DNA of 53,427 bases from Phycisphaerae bacterium. Its GTDB lineage: Bacteria > Planctomycetota > Phycisphaerae > UBA1845 > PWPN01. Location of the stretch: contig JAGNEZ010000046.1 of the NCBI GenBank assembly GCA_018003015.1, positions 1 through 53,427 on the forward strand, written 5' to 3'. The position numbers and the translations under genes are program-made. Positions within the stretch are counted from its first letter, which is position 1. Each line of letters starts with the position of its first letter. This document shows positions 7,874 through 17,266 of the stretch, piece after piece. Below the pieces are notes generated by a model. It saw only the letters and a program-made list of their open reading frames with translations. It made no database searches and was not told the DNA's origin.

Positions 7874-9238
7874 TTACCGCAGTGTCTTGAGGTACTTTTG
7901 ATAATCCTTATAGAGCTTCACGCTCGCGGGGCCGCCCGGCTGGCGTGACATTTCTGGGCCGCTCATCATGCCGGGGAACTCATAATGGAGGATCTTCTCG
8001 AAATTGGGGAACCGGGTGAAATCGCTGATCAGACCGTCGATCGGCCGGGGGACCAGTGCGCCGCTCTTGGCGAAGTCGAAACTCTCCACGTCCATCCAGA
8101 GATGGCAGCCGGCCTCGTCGCAAAGTGACTGCATGAGAGTGGCGGCCTCCTCGCCCCGCAGATCGTTGGGCGGCATGCGGTGGTAGCCGAAGGGACAGAG
8201 AATGTCCACGTTAGCAAGCAACTTCTTGTAGGCCTCCTCGGCCCCGCGCAGATTGAAGCAGTTAGGCGCCAGCATCACCGGCTTGTCCGGTGCCAGCCGG
8301 CGCACGTAGGGCGTGAACTCGCGGAAGAAGCCGGCGATTTCGTCGCGTTCCTCGGCGTCGCCCAGGCCGCCCTCTTTCTCCGCGCTGACGTACCAGCCGT
8401 AGAACGACGGATGATGGCCGTAGCGCTGCCATAGCTCGTCGGCCACCTGTTTGCACCATCGCAGGGCGCCCGGCGTGAAGTCGAAGAAGGCATAGCAGCC
8501 CACACCGGGCATGACCTGCATCCCCAAGCGGTCGGCCTGGGAGAGGATTGCCTCCAAGGGGTCCGGCGAGGCAATCGGCATGCGTCCGGGGAACAGCCGC
8601 GAGGGATAGTAGGCCTTTCCCTGGTAACCCTCGGTTTCGATCTTGTGCTTGCCCCGGTGCGTGAAGTTCTGGAACATCATGGTGATGACCAGGATGTTCT
8701 GATCGACGTCGTGCATGGCCCAGACCATCTCGCGCCACTGGTCGTCGGTCATCTTGCCGAGTTCGCTGGTGAAGGCGGCCCCGGTCTGGGGGTCGTGGTG
8801 ATAGATGTCTACCCAGGCCCCGCCCAACCGGCGCGTCGACCGCTGCCCGGTAGCCAGGATCTCCAGCGGGCACTCATCTCGGAGCGTCTGATCGCCGGCC
8901 TTGGCCACGAGCAGAATGCGATGCCTTCCGGCCCGTTCCCTGGTCGGCCATCGCAGCCGGAGGCCTTTGGCCTCGCCCGGGGCCGCCTCCGACCGTGCTT
9001 GGTGTAGCAGTGCCCCCGGCTCCTCCCGGTCGAGGTAGACGGCCACATCGTACGTGCGTGGTTCGCTCGTCAGGTTCCGCACGGCTCCACGCACGTCCAG
9101 CGTGATTCGGTCGGTCACCGGCGAAGGCGGGATGACCGTCAGGGCGATGGCCGGTGGCGAGGTTGAATCGGCGGCCCCGTACGCGAAAACATGCATCACG
9201 ACGAGAAGCGGCAAGCTGAGCGTCATGACATGCCTCAT
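7874..9238 (-). CDS. secreted DUF4434-type TIM-barrel protein (putative glycoside hydrolase)
   Basis: A 454-aa exported protein. Signal peptide at residues 1-23 (MTLSLPLLVVMHVFAYGA core). A beta-sandwich of about 110 residues follows, with RTYDVAVYLDREEPGALLH and an extracellular-interaction look. The catalytic-type domain starts at GAWVDIYHHDP (about 143) and runs to the C terminus, with NILVITMMFQNF, a conserved FYGWYVSAEKEGGLGD segment and HLWMDVESFDF, as in DUF4434 barrels. The acidic residues in YVSAEKE and MDVE are candidate catalytic carboxylates. ATG 9238 is used, but an ATG at 9226 has a better-spaced AGG and gives a shorter signal peptide. Probable role in polysaccharide breakdown; substrate unknown. 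Confidence 0.75.
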   Translation of the reverse strand: MRHVMTLSLPLLVVMHVFAYGAADSTSPPAIALTVIPPSPVTDRITLDVRGAVRNLTSEPRTYDVAVYLDREEPGALLHQARSEAAPGEAKGLRLRWPTRERAGRHRILLVAKAGDQTLRDECPLEILATGQRSTRRLGGAWVDIYHHDPQTGAAFTSELGKMTDDQWREMVWAMHDVDQNILVITMMFQNFTHRGKHKIETEGYQGKAYYPSRLFPGRMPIASPDPLEAILSQADRLGMQVMPGVGCYAFFDFTPGALRWCKQVADELWQRYGHHPSFYGWYVSAEKEGGLGDAEERDEIAGFFREFTPYVRRLAPDKPVMLAPNCFNLRGAEEAYKKLLANVDILCPFGYHRMPPNDLRGEEAATLMQSLCDEAGCHLWMDVESFDFAKSGALVPRPIDGLISDFTRFPNFEKILHYEFPGMMSGPEMSRQPGGPASVKLYKDYQKYLKTLR

Positions 9239-9584
9239 TCAAGGTGTGGCATCTGATTTACGCCGGGCTACGCACTCGGCGGGTGCGCTGGCATTGTATC
9301 GCCGTCTCCCGTCGCAACCAGCTTGGTTTCAGTTCGCCTCGTCTGGATCAACCGTAGGCGCCAATGACCTTGTTTGCCGCTGGCGAACGCTGCCACGGAT
9401 GATCCGTCCGAATGCAAGCGCTACGTGCCGGCGCGACTGTGTGGCGGGCGTCGGCCGAGACTTGCGCCCGGGCGAGAGGGCGGTAGTGCTCCACGCTGGC
9501 ATGAGTAGTCGGACGGCGTGTATCATCCGGCGAAACGCCGTTTGGTGCGGCGACGGTCTTGTGCATTCGAAGGCCGTAGGATCC

Positions 9585-9983
9585 ATGCTCAGGTGCGGTC
9601 TGTTGAGTTCCGCTGTTCTGGTCGTGTGTTCGGGAACGCGTCTCGCGCAGATCGACCGTTTCGGTTGCCTCGACGGATTCATCCTGCCACATCGATATGC
9701 CCCGGGCAAAAACAGTTCCGTCGTTCAACATATCCCGCAGGGGCAGAAGGCGACGCTGCTGGAGCTGACCGGTGGCGGTTCCGTGCGGCACATCGGGTCC
9801 ACCTGGCGGGTCGAGCCCGGGCAGGATGCAACGAAAGCCAGACAGGTGCTGATTCGGGTCTACCTGAACGGCGAGTCGCAGCCGGCCATTGAGGGTTCGC
9901 TGGATGAGTTGTTTCGGGCGGCGGAGGCGGTCCGCGCCAAGGGCGAGCCGCTGCCCCGTTGGGGCAGGGTGACTCCCTGGTAG
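9585..9983 (+). CDS. short secreted protein resembling the N-terminal part of DUF2961/GH172 (truncated)
   Basis: A 132-aa product with a signal peptide (MLRCGLLSSAVLVVCSGTRL). The mature part, including ATLLELTGGGSVRHIGSTWR and then LIRVYLNGESQPAIEG-SLDELF, matches the opening strands of DUF2961/GH172 proteins. These continue for several hundred residues past this point, but here the frame ends at RWGRVTPW and a stop. I could not find the continuation in another frame before the convergent gene at 10056. It is therefore a deletion remnant or a genuine one-domain derivative. The in-frame extension back to 9054 overlaps the DUF4434 gene and is not used. The start is moderately uncertain. Confidence 0.45.
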   Translation: MLRCGLLSSAVLVVCSGTRLAQIDRFGCLDGFILPHRYAPGKNSSVVQHIPQGQKATLLELTGGGSVRHIGSTWRVEPGQDATKARQVLIRVYLNGESQPAIEGSLDELFRAAEAVRAKGEPLPRWGRVTPW

Positions 9984-10055
9984 ACGAGGTCACGGGACGG
10001 TTTTGAACGGAATACTCCTCCGATTTGTCGATCCTTCGTTCGCGTGGTGCGAGGC

Positions 10056-11915
10056 TCACTGCGAGAGAATGTATTCCTCCAGATCCCACAACTGCTGGTC
10101 GGTGAGGTTGGTCGTGCGGCCATGGCGATTGTTGGGATTGCAGGTCTTGAGGACGTCGAACAGCGTGGCCGCTCGGCCGTCGTGCAGGTAGGGGGCGGTG
10201 CGCCAACATTCGAGCAGAGTGGGGGTGTCCAGGAGCTTGTCCTGATCCGCACTCGTTCCCGTTCCGACATCGTAGCTCTTCAGGTCGGTTGACTGCGGGC
10301 CGGAATGGCAGGCTGCGCAGCCGGTGTCCGCGAAGAGCTTCTCACCCCGTTTGGCGGCGTCGGACCATTCGCCTTGATGCCGGTATGGGCTTGCGACCGG
10401 GGCGAGCGATTTGAGGTACTCGTCGATGGCCCGGGCGTCGTCCTCGGAGCAGTGGGCGAACTGAATGAACCGCAGGCCGGATCGCACTGCCATTTCGGCC
10501 GTCTCGCGGACTGCCAGGCTCATGACGGGCGGCGTTCGGTGAGACGCGAGCAGGCTCCTGGTGTTCTTCGGGTTGCCCAGCCCATCGTTGGTGAGGTCCC
10601 AGTTCAGACCGTCGGCTCGGGCGTCGGGATGACAACTCGCGCAGCTCTGCCATTGCTGGAGACACAGGCCGGCGTCGTTGAACAGGAGTTCACCCCGGCG
10701 GATGGTGTTCGGTGTGGCCGTTGGCCCCAGGGTGGTGATTCGACCGCCGGTGATCGTCGGCGAGGCCAGGTCGATCGTCTCCAGGTTGTCGCTGAAGTAG
10801 CCGGTGACGTGCAGGGTCGAACCGGCGATGGCGAGGCCGCGGGGGCCGTGGATTCCCAAGGCTCTTCGCGTGCGCAGCGTGCCGAGGAAAGCCAGCGTGT
10901 TGGGGATCTTCTCAACGGACAGCCCCGGGTCGGCGGCGTATTCGTGCCGGATGATCTGATCGATCTTCCTATGCAGTCCGAGACGGTCGATGATGCTGAC
11001 TTCGTGCGTGCCGGCATGGGTGAGGCAGAGCAGTCGGCCGTCCGCGGTGCAGGCGACGGCCCACGGGTTAGCCGCTCCCCGAGCCAGGTCGTCCAGCAGC
11101 ACGGTGGTGAGCAGTGTGCGGGCGGCGACGTCGATGATGCTCACTGCGTTGGTGTTCATCCACCCACGCTCCAACTGCGTGGGCGGCATCGTGTAGCGGC
11201 TCAGCAGGTGGGTCACGTAGACGTACCGGCCGTCGGGCGACACGTCGAGCCCGCGGAGGCTCGACGAACCGTTGGGCAGCGGGATCGAGGTGACCACCTT
11301 GCGTGCGGACGTATCGATGACTTCAACTTCCGCGGAGATGACATCCTGGTCGGCGGTGCCGGCGGGCAGGTGGTTGGCCACGAACAGCAGGGCACCGTCC
11401 GGCGTCAGGCCGCAGGCGACGGGCTCCCGCTTCACCGGGATTTCGGGCGCGACCTGACGCTGCGCCAGATCGATCACCGTGACCTTGTTGGTGAATCGCT
11501 CGCATAGGAACAGTATGTCGCCACGCGGGCCGAGCACGGGCGACATCGGCGTGTGACCTGCTGGGATGGAGTGAAGGACCTGCCTGGTCGTCAAGTCGAT
11601 GACGAACAACTGGCCGTTGGGGGCGTCGCCGGTGACGTAGAGATACTTGCCATCGGCCGACACAACCAGTCCTGATGGGTTCAGCGGCAAGGTGATGGTA
11701 GCCGTAACGCTTCCGGCCTTCGGATCCACAATGAGTAAGCGGCTGGCGGTAGATGCGGCCACATAGAGCGTCTTGCCCGATGCATCGGCGACAACGGCGG
11801 TGGGGGAGAGCGCATCGGCATGACAGAAGGCCGCCGAGAAGAACAGCAAGCCCAGGGCCGGCAGGCATGCGAGCCAACGACGCAGCTTCGAGAAGCCGAG
11901 CGAAACACAGGTCAT
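10056..11915 (-). CDS. YVTN beta-propeller fused to a dihaem CCP/MauG-like cytochrome c domain (HzsBC-like architecture)
   Basis: A 619-aa exported protein. Signal peptide (WLACLPALGLLFFSAAFCHA). Residues about 35-390 are repeated YVTN/NHL-type blades (GKTLYVAASTASRLLIVDP, DGKYLYVTGD, DGRYVYVTHLL). The C-terminal third has two c-haem sites: CASCH at about 424 and CAACH at about 532, the latter within GEKLFADTGCAACHSGP, typical of CCP/MauG-like dihaem domains. This order equals the HzsB plus HzsC fusion of some anammox bacteria, but such propeller/dihaem fusions also occur elsewhere. Its ATG overlaps the TGA of the upstream HzsA-related gene (ATGA), so the two are translationally coupled. An earlier in-frame start at 12014 lies inside that gene. 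Periplasmic electron transfer or peroxidase-like chemistry is the likely role. Confidence 0.8.
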   Translation of the reverse strand: MTCVSLGFSKLRRWLACLPALGLLFFSAAFCHADALSPTAVVADASGKTLYVAASTASRLLIVDPKAGSVTATITLPLNPSGLVVSADGKYLYVTGDAPNGQLFVIDLTTRQVLHSIPAGHTPMSPVLGPRGDILFLCERFTNKVTVIDLAQRQVAPEIPVKREPVACGLTPDGALLFVANHLPAGTADQDVISAEVEVIDTSARKVVTSIPLPNGSSSLRGLDVSPDGRYVYVTHLLSRYTMPPTQLERGWMNTNAVSIIDVAARTLLTTVLLDDLARGAANPWAVACTADGRLLCLTHAGTHEVSIIDRLGLHRKIDQIIRHEYAADPGLSVEKIPNTLAFLGTLRTRRALGIHGPRGLAIAGSTLHVTGYFSDNLETIDLASPTITGGRITTLGPTATPNTIRRGELLFNDAGLCLQQWQSCASCHPDARADGLNWDLTNDGLGNPKNTRSLLASHRTPPVMSLAVRETAEMAVRSGLRFIQFAHCSEDDARAIDEYLKSLAPVASPYRHQGEWSDAAKRGEKLFADTGCAACHSGPQSTDLKSYDVGTGTSADQDKLLDTPTLLECWRTAPYLHDGRAATLFDVLKTCNPNNRHGRTTNLTDQQLWDLEEYILSQ

Positions 11916-14470
11916 CGCTTCGTCTCCATCCAGGCGGTCTGCGTCGTCGGGTACTGTCGCTGTGTGCGGTCCTGATAGTCGGCCCAGAGCGGGCAATTCA
12001 GGTCGATCCAGCATTTCAGGGCGTGCATCTCGTCGCGGCTCAGGCGCACATCGTGATGGCCTTTGTTCAATACGTCGATGACGCGGCTCTTCACCGTGCC
12101 GATGGTCATGGGCACCGTCCGGTCATGGTACTCGCCCCAGCCGCAGTTGGCGTAGTTGACCAGTCCCTTGGTGATCAGCGTTCGGTAGGAGGCCGGGACC
12201 TTGTTCGCGTCCCGGGTGCCGGTCAGATCGATACCCTTTTCGTGGCGGGCGTTGTGGCAACTCGCGCAACGCATGTCAAGAACGGCCTGCACGACCTTCT
12301 CATACGAGAACGGGCCCGATCCCCAGGGCGGCGGCTGCGGCGAATGCGGGGGCGTCTTCATGGCCGCCAGTCGCCGGTTGTCCGGAACATCGTTGCGACT
12401 CTCGTGGCAGCCGATGCAGGATCGCGTTTCGCCCGGCTGCAACTGGACGACGCTGCGCATGCGCTGGAGCTCGTTGAGATTCTCGTCCAATGCCTGGAAG
12501 TAGAGTACCTTGCGGGCCGGGGCGGTAAACCGGGCCGATCCGTCCGGCTCGACCGGGACGAGTCCCTCGACGCCCTTGGCTACGTAGGTCGTCCAGCCGC
12601 ACGGTCCGACCACATCCGTCTGGCCGGCGTTCGGCGAATTGGAGCGGTGGAAGATGGGCGAGGCGTAGAAATCGGTGAACTGCTCGTACTCCTCGCGGAG
12701 CTTGCCGTCGGATCGGACCTGGGCCAGGGACTTCAGTTCCTCGCAGATGCGCAGGTGCTTGACCGCGCCGCGCGGCATGGGCGGCGTGAGCCCCTGGTAC
12801 ACGTCGGTGAGGATGAACTGGCCGGTCGGAGGTTGTTCCGACGTTGAGGCCGAGACGCGTGGCTGCCGGCCGGGCAGGACCGAAGCGATGACCGGCGGGC
12901 GGGGCCGAGGGCGAAGCGGGGTCGGAGCCATGCTGCCGATGTCGAGATCGAGGTAGAGCAGCTCGCGGTTGCCGTATCGATCGATCAGGTACAAGCCGAA
13001 CCGATGCGACGGGCTGTTCCAGTCGCCGGAGGGCGAGTGGCTGACCAGCAGGTAGTCGCGCGAGATGGGAATTGGGTCGCGGAAGCAGCGGCGGTCCGGG
13101 TAGCTGCCGATCTTGTTGCCGAACGAACCCCAGTGGCCGTCGTAGCCGTAGGCCACGTCCGGCGTGATGTTGGTGACCGCGTCCTTGTTGAACTGCCCGT
13201 CCTCGGGATTGATCAGGGCGATGGGTCCGTTGAAGTCGCCGAAGTGGGAGACCATCACGCACGAGATTTCGCCGGTCTCGGGAATCTCGTAGCCGTTCAT
13301 CATGCAGTTGCGGGTGTCGTTGCCGTACACCAGCTCGGGCTGGGTGCCGTCCGGGCGGATCGCCCAGAGCGTATGCCCGAAGTTGGCGCCCTTGTCTTGA
13401 TACTCCGAGTGGGTCCACAGGATCCGGCCGTCGCTCATGATCGACGGTCCCCACTCGCTGATATTCGAGTAGGACAGCGTCTCGATGTTGCCGCCGTCGG
13501 CGTTCGAGCGGTGCAGCGTGAAGGCCATCGGGATGAAGCACAGGAAGCGGCAGCTTATGCGCGTGCTCACGAAGGTCAGCCCGCCGTCGGGCAGCGGGCA
13601 GGGATAGTAGTCGTGGAAACGTCCGCTCGTCAGCTCCTTGGGATCGGTGCCATCGGCCTTCATGCTCATCAGATGCCAGTACACCTCTCCTTTGGAGCCC
13701 GGCGGGCGATAGGCGAAGAAGATCGTCTGGGCATCGAAGTCGGCCACGGGATCACGAGCGATGCCGTTGCCCGCGTCGAACAACAGGGTCGTCTTGGCCA
13801 AGGAGGGCTCCAACCGACCATCGCTACGCGGCATGTCGAGGATGAAGACGCCGCCTCCGCCCTTGAGGGGGCTGTCCATGATGTCGGTGTAGTTGTGCGA
13901 CGGCTCGTAAGGGAATCTCTTGACGAAGAGGATCCGCGTCAGGCAGTTTAGGTCCGGATCGCGCAGCAGGAGCCGGCGTTTGGCCATGCGGACTTCCCGG
14001 TAGACCCGTTCGGCGGAGGCACTGTCCTGGTTGCCCAGGCCTCCGGCGGTCGAAGCCTGGGCCTTACACCGCAGCCTCTCCAGTTCCTCGTGTTCGCTCG
14101 CCACCACCACACCTTTGTCCGCCAGTCGTTCCAGCAGATCCTGCATTTGCCTCAATGCCCGGTCGACCGGACTCATGTGGACCAGTGCGGGCCAGTACGG
14201 TCGGCCGCCGGGCAACGCCGGTTTGTTCAGTGCCACCGGCGAGATCGGGTCATTGGGTGCAATGCGTGCCCACGTCTCCCGTTCCCAGGCGAACGCCCAT
14301 TGCAGCGTATCCTCGTAGGTGGGCGAAGCCGGAAGGTCGATGGTTGGATAAGGGCATGGATTTGCCTCCGCCGTCGGCACGATCGCCAGCGAAGCATGGC
14401 TGATCCAGAACCAGGCGGCGAGTGTCCGCAGACCGCGCGATGTGAAGCCGGTGGCCCTTGGTTTCATCAT
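11912..14470 (-). CDS. HzsA-related multihaem secreted protein
   Basis: An 852-aa exported protein related to hydrazine synthase alpha subunit. N-terminal signal, then an all-helical region (about 60-170). A beta-propeller/PD40-like central part follows, with LMSMKADGTDPKELTSG, FVSTRISCRFLCFIPMAF and WAIRPDGTQPELVYGNDTRN. The C-terminal region has two c-haem motifs: CIGCH at about 683 and CASCH at about 735. HzsA-related proteins are widespread in planctomycetes that do not do anammox. From memory of the anammox structure, the active haem iron is held by a Tyr four residues after the first CXXCH; here that position is Asn (CIGCHESRN). Hydrazine synthesis is therefore unlikely. It is first in a coupled pair with the propeller/dihaem gene and lies 55 bp after an IclR regulator. 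Confidence 0.8.
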   Translation of the reverse strand: MMKPRATGFTSRGLRTLAAWFWISHASLAIVPTAEANPCPYPTIDLPASPTYEDTLQWAFAWERETWARIAPNDPISPVALNKPALPGGRPYWPALVHMSPVDRALRQMQDLLERLADKGVVVASEHEELERLRCKAQASTAGGLGNQDSASAERVYREVRMAKRRLLLRDPDLNCLTRILFVKRFPYEPSHNYTDIMDSPLKGGGGVFILDMPRSDGRLEPSLAKTTLLFDAGNGIARDPVADFDAQTIFFAYRPPGSKGEVYWHLMSMKADGTDPKELTSGRFHDYYPCPLPDGGLTFVSTRISCRFLCFIPMAFTLHRSNADGGNIETLSYSNISEWGPSIMSDGRILWTHSEYQDKGANFGHTLWAIRPDGTQPELVYGNDTRNCMMNGYEIPETGEISCVMVSHFGDFNGPIALINPEDGQFNKDAVTNITPDVAYGYDGHWGSFGNKIGSYPDRRCFRDPIPISRDYLLVSHSPSGDWNSPSHRFGLYLIDRYGNRELLYLDLDIGSMAPTPLRPRPRPPVIASVLPGRQPRVSASTSEQPPTGQFILTDVYQGLTPPMPRGAVKHLRICEELKSLAQVRSDGKLREEYEQFTDFYASPIFHRSNSPNAGQTDVVGPCGWTTYVAKGVEGLVPVEPDGSARFTAPARKVLYFQALDENLNELQRMRSVVQLQPGETRSCIGCHESRNDVPDNRRLAAMKTPPHSPQPPPWGSGPFSYEKVVQAVLDMRCASCHNARHEKGIDLTGTRDANKVPASYRTLITKGLVNYANCGWGEYHDRTVPMTIGTVKSRVIDVLNKGHHDVRLSRDEMHALKCWIDLNCPLWADYQDRTQRQYPTTQTAWMETKR

Positions 14471-14525
14471 GATGCCCTCGTTCGCAGGTCCTCAATGGTC
14501 CTGCTTGCACGCTCGCGATAGACCG

Positions 14526-15344
14526 TCAATCCGTGCCCACAGCAACGAATCCTGTGCCAACCGTCATTCGCTCCTCGGAGGCGCCCATCGTTCTCGATGT
14601 GGCTCGACCGGCCTCCATCACGAGTGGCCCGAGCTCTTTGATCAGTTGCGATGTCGAGTAGTTGAACGTTAACGAAGACAGCCCCAGCGTTCCCACGAGT
14701 TTGTCATCGGAACCGAAAATGGGTACGGCCAGGCAAATCACGCCGTCGACATTCTCCATATCGTCGACGGCATACCCGGCCGCCGCCACGGCCGCCAGGT
14801 GTTCCTTCAACGCACGCTTGTCGGTGATGGTTTTCGGGGTACGTGCGGGAAGGTCCACCTTACCCAACTGCCGAAGAAGGTCGTCTCCCGAATAGGCCAG
14901 CAGTACCTTGCCCGGCGCGCTGGCGTGCAGGTAGTAATGGCCGCCAACCCGGGCCGCGAACCGAAGATCGCCGGTAGCGTCGAGATGCTCGATGCACAGT
15001 GCTCGCCGCTGGTCGAGGATGCAGAGGTAGCAGCTCTGCTGCGTGGCTTCCCACAGATGGCGAAGCGGTTCTGCCGCGGCGACCCGCACATTCAGCCGGC
15101 TCAGAGGCTTACTCGTGTGCTGAAACGGCTGCAGGGTCATCCGGTACTTGAGGGCGTTGTCGTTGTCGGCCACGATCCACCCGAGGTCGCTCAATGTTCG
15201 AACCAACCGGAAGACCATGTTCTTGTTCAGTTCCAGCCGCTGGCTGATCTCAGAGACGCCCATCGGCTGCGGCGATTCGCACAGCAGCTCGATCAGTCTG
15301 ATGACCTTCCGCGCGGCCGGCACGTCGTAGAATCGCTCGGACAT
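14526..15344 (-). CDS. IclR-family transcriptional regulator
   Basis: A 272-aa protein with an N-terminal winged helix (KVIRLIELLCESPQPMGVSE and LELNKNMVFRLVRTLSDLGW, residues about 14-60). It is followed by the IclR effector-binding domain, with YYLHASAPGKVLLAYSG (about 138-154), AAAGYAVDDMENVDGVICLA and a C-terminal LGLSSLTFNYS. IclR proteins sense small metabolites and usually control the adjacent operon. Here it is the first gene of a same-strand run with the HzsA-related and propeller/dihaem genes, 55 bp away, so it probably regulates them and itself. AGAGGA lies 12 nt before ATG 15344. The promoter is at 15391-15418; an imperfect TTTTG/CAAAA inverted repeat between promoter and gene (15362-15380) is a candidate operator. 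Confidence 0.9.
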   Translation of the reverse strand: MSERFYDVPAARKVIRLIELLCESPQPMGVSEISQRLELNKNMVFRLVRTLSDLGWIVADNDNALKYRMTLQPFQHTSKPLSRLNVRVAAAEPLRHLWEATQQSCYLCILDQRRALCIEHLDATGDLRFAARVGGHYYLHASAPGKVLLAYSGDDLLRQLGKVDLPARTPKTITDKRALKEHLAAVAAAGYAVDDMENVDGVICLAVPIFGSDDKLVGTLGLSSLTFNYSTSQLIKELGPLVMEAGRATSRTMGASEERMTVGTGFVAVGTD

Positions 15345-15390
15345 CGGGCGAGGGTCCTCTTTTGTAACACCTGCAAAACGTCGTTCCCTC

Positions 15391-15418
15391 AGTATAACAA
15401 TCGCTTGCGCTGAGGCAA
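15391..15418 (-). promoter_or_regulatory. promoter of the iclR/HzsA-like operon
   Basis: On the minus strand, TTGCCT (15418-15413), a 16-nt spacer and TATACT (15396-15391). The leader to ATG 15344 is about 40 nt. The CTTGC/GCAAG inverted repeat overlapping the -35 could bind a regulator. Confidence 0.6.
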
Positions 15419-15502
15419 GTCGTGTCGAGTCCCGCCGCCTCTGATCGCCCTGCCAAGGGACTGATCGCGGATCACCGAGGCCCGGCTGCCGGTTTGGCTC
15501 TC

Positions 15503-15542
15503 ATGAAGAAAGCGTCCGGAAGGGGGTGCCTTCCGGACGCTT
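15503..15542 (-). terminator. intrinsic terminator of groESL
   Basis: A 14-bp perfect stem (15510-15523 with 15529-15542) has a 5-nt loop and, on the minus strand, is followed by TTCTTC. It lies 55 bp beyond the groEL stop and separates it from the IclR operon. Confidence 0.75.
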
Positions 15543-15597
15543 GGTTGGTCGACGGGCTGAGTCAACCTGGTCGGTTCGATCTTTCAGACCGGTTTCG

Positions 15598-17229
15598 TCA
15601 ATAGGGGGGCATTCCGCCGGGCGGGCCGCCGGCGGGCTTCTTCTCTTCTTTGATTTCGCTGACGGCCGCATCGGTGGTCAGGAGCAGGGCGGCGACGGAG
15701 GCCGCGTTCTGCAGGGCGATACGTTCGACCTTCTTGGGTACGAGCACGCCCATCTTGATCAGGTCGCCGTACTCGCCGGTCAGGGCGTTGTAACCGAAGT
15801 TCTTGTCGCCGCCTTCGAGCACCTTCTGGCAGACGATCGAGCCGTCGAGGCCCGCGTTCTCGGCGATCTGCTTGATCGGGGCGGTGAGGGCCCGGCGAAC
15901 GATGTCCACGCCGGTCTTCTGATCGCCCTTGAGCTTCTTGGCGCAGGCATCGAGGGCCGCCAGGCAGCGCAGGGGGGCGACGCCGCCGCCCGGAAGGATG
16001 CCTTCCTCGACCGCCGCCCGGCACGCGTGCATGGCGTCCTCGACCAGGGCCTTGCGTTCCTTCATTTCGACCTCGGTGGCCGCCCCGACGTTGATCTGGG
16101 CGACTCCGCCGGCCAGCTTGGCGAGGCGTTCCTCGAGTTTCTCGCGGTCGTAGTCGCTGGTCGTGGTCTCGATCTCGTTCTTGATCTGCTGGATTCGGCC
16201 CTTGATGGCGTTGGGTGAGCCGGCGCCCTCGATGATGGTGGTGTTGTCCTTGTCGATGGTGACCTTCTTGGCCTGGCCGAGATCCTTGATGTCCACGGAC
16301 TCCAGGTTGATGCCCAGGTCCTCGAAGATGGCCCGGCCGCCGGTCAGGATGGCGATATCATCGAGCATGGCCTTGCGGCGATCACCGAAGCCGGGGGCCT
16401 TGACTGCGGCCACCTGCAGGGTGCCACGGAGTTTGTTGACCACCAGGGTAGCCAGGGCCTCGCCCTCGACCTCTTCGGCGATGACCAGCAAGGGGCGGCC
16501 GGCCTTGGCGACTTTCTCGAGCAGCGGGATGAGGTCCTTGATGGCGCTGAGTTTCTTCTCATGGATGAGGATGTAGGGCTTGTCCAGCACGACTTCCATC
16601 GACTCGAAGTTATTGACGAAGTGGGGTGACAGGTAGCCCTTATCGAACTGCATGCCCTCGACCAATTCGACGGTGGTCTCGAGGCCCTTGCCCTCCTCGA
16701 CGGTGATGACGCCGTCCTTGCCGACCTTGTCCATGGCCTCGGCGATCTTCTTGCCGATGTGGGCGTCCTGGTTGGCGGCGCAGGTGCCGACCTGGGCGAT
16801 TTGGGCGGTGTCCTTGACGTTGGTCGCCATCTTGGTCAGCTCGTCGACAACGGCGTTGACTCCGGCCTCGATGCCGCGTTTGAGCTCCATGGCGTTGGCG
16901 CCGGCGGCCACATTCTTGAGGCCCTCATCATAGATGGCCTCGGCGTAGATGGTGGCCGTGGTCGTGCCGTCACCGGCCGCAGTGGAGGTCTTGCTGGCGA
17001 CCTCTTTGACCATCTGGGCGCCCATATTCTCGTAGGCGTCCTCAAGTTCGATTTCTTTGGCCACACTGACTCCGTCCTTGGTCACTGTGGGTGAACCGAA
17101 GGACTTTTCCAGAATGACGTTACGGCCGCAAGGTCCCAGGGTCACCTTGACGGCTCTGGCCAGTTGTTTGACGCCCCGTCGGATGGCCTCGCGGGCTTCC
17201 ATTTCGAATGCGATTTTCTTCGCTGCCAT
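15598..17229 (-). CDS. groEL: chaperonin GroEL (Hsp60)
   Basis: A 543-aa 60-kDa chaperonin, the expected length. The ATP site segments [19 protein letters not shown] (residues about 28-46) and the catalytic [14 protein letters not shown] (about 86-99) are intact, as is the apical-domain segment [19 protein letters not shown]. The C terminus ends [10 protein letters not shown], a short variant with only one GGM instead of the long GGM repeat of E. coli. It refolds proteins inside a double ring capped by GroES. It lies 37 bp downstream of groES on the same strand and is closed by a strong terminator at 15503-15542. I saw no CIRCE operator upstream of groES. Confidence 0.98.
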   Translation of the reverse strand: MAAKKIAFEMEAREAIRRGVKQLARAVKVTLGPCGRNVILEKSFGSPTVTKDGVSVAKEIELEDAYENMGAQMVKEVASKTSTAAGDGTTTATIYAEAIYDEGLKNVAAGANAMELKRGIEAGVNAVVDELTKMATNVKDTAQIAQVGTCAANQDAHIGKKIAEAMDKVGKDGVITVEEGKGLETTVELVEGMQFDKGYLSPHFVNNFESMEVVLDKPYILIHEKKLSAIKDLIPLLEKVAKAGRPLLVIAEEVEGEALATLVVNKLRGTLQVAAVKAPGFGDRRKAMLDDIAILTGGRAIFEDLGINLESVDIKDLGQAKKVTIDKDNTTIIEGAGSPNAIKGRIQQIKNEIETTTSDYDREKLEERLAKLAGGVAQINVGAATEVEMKERKALVEDAMHACRAAVEEGILPGGGVAPLRCLAALDACAKKLKGDQKTGVDIVRRALTAPIKQIAENAGLDGSIVCQKVLEGGDKNFGYNALTGEYGDLIKMGVLVPKKVERIALQNAASVAALLLTTDAAVSEIKEEKKPAGGPPGGMPPY

Positions 17230-17266
17230 AGATCTTCACTCCATGGATTAGTCTTGATTTGAACGC

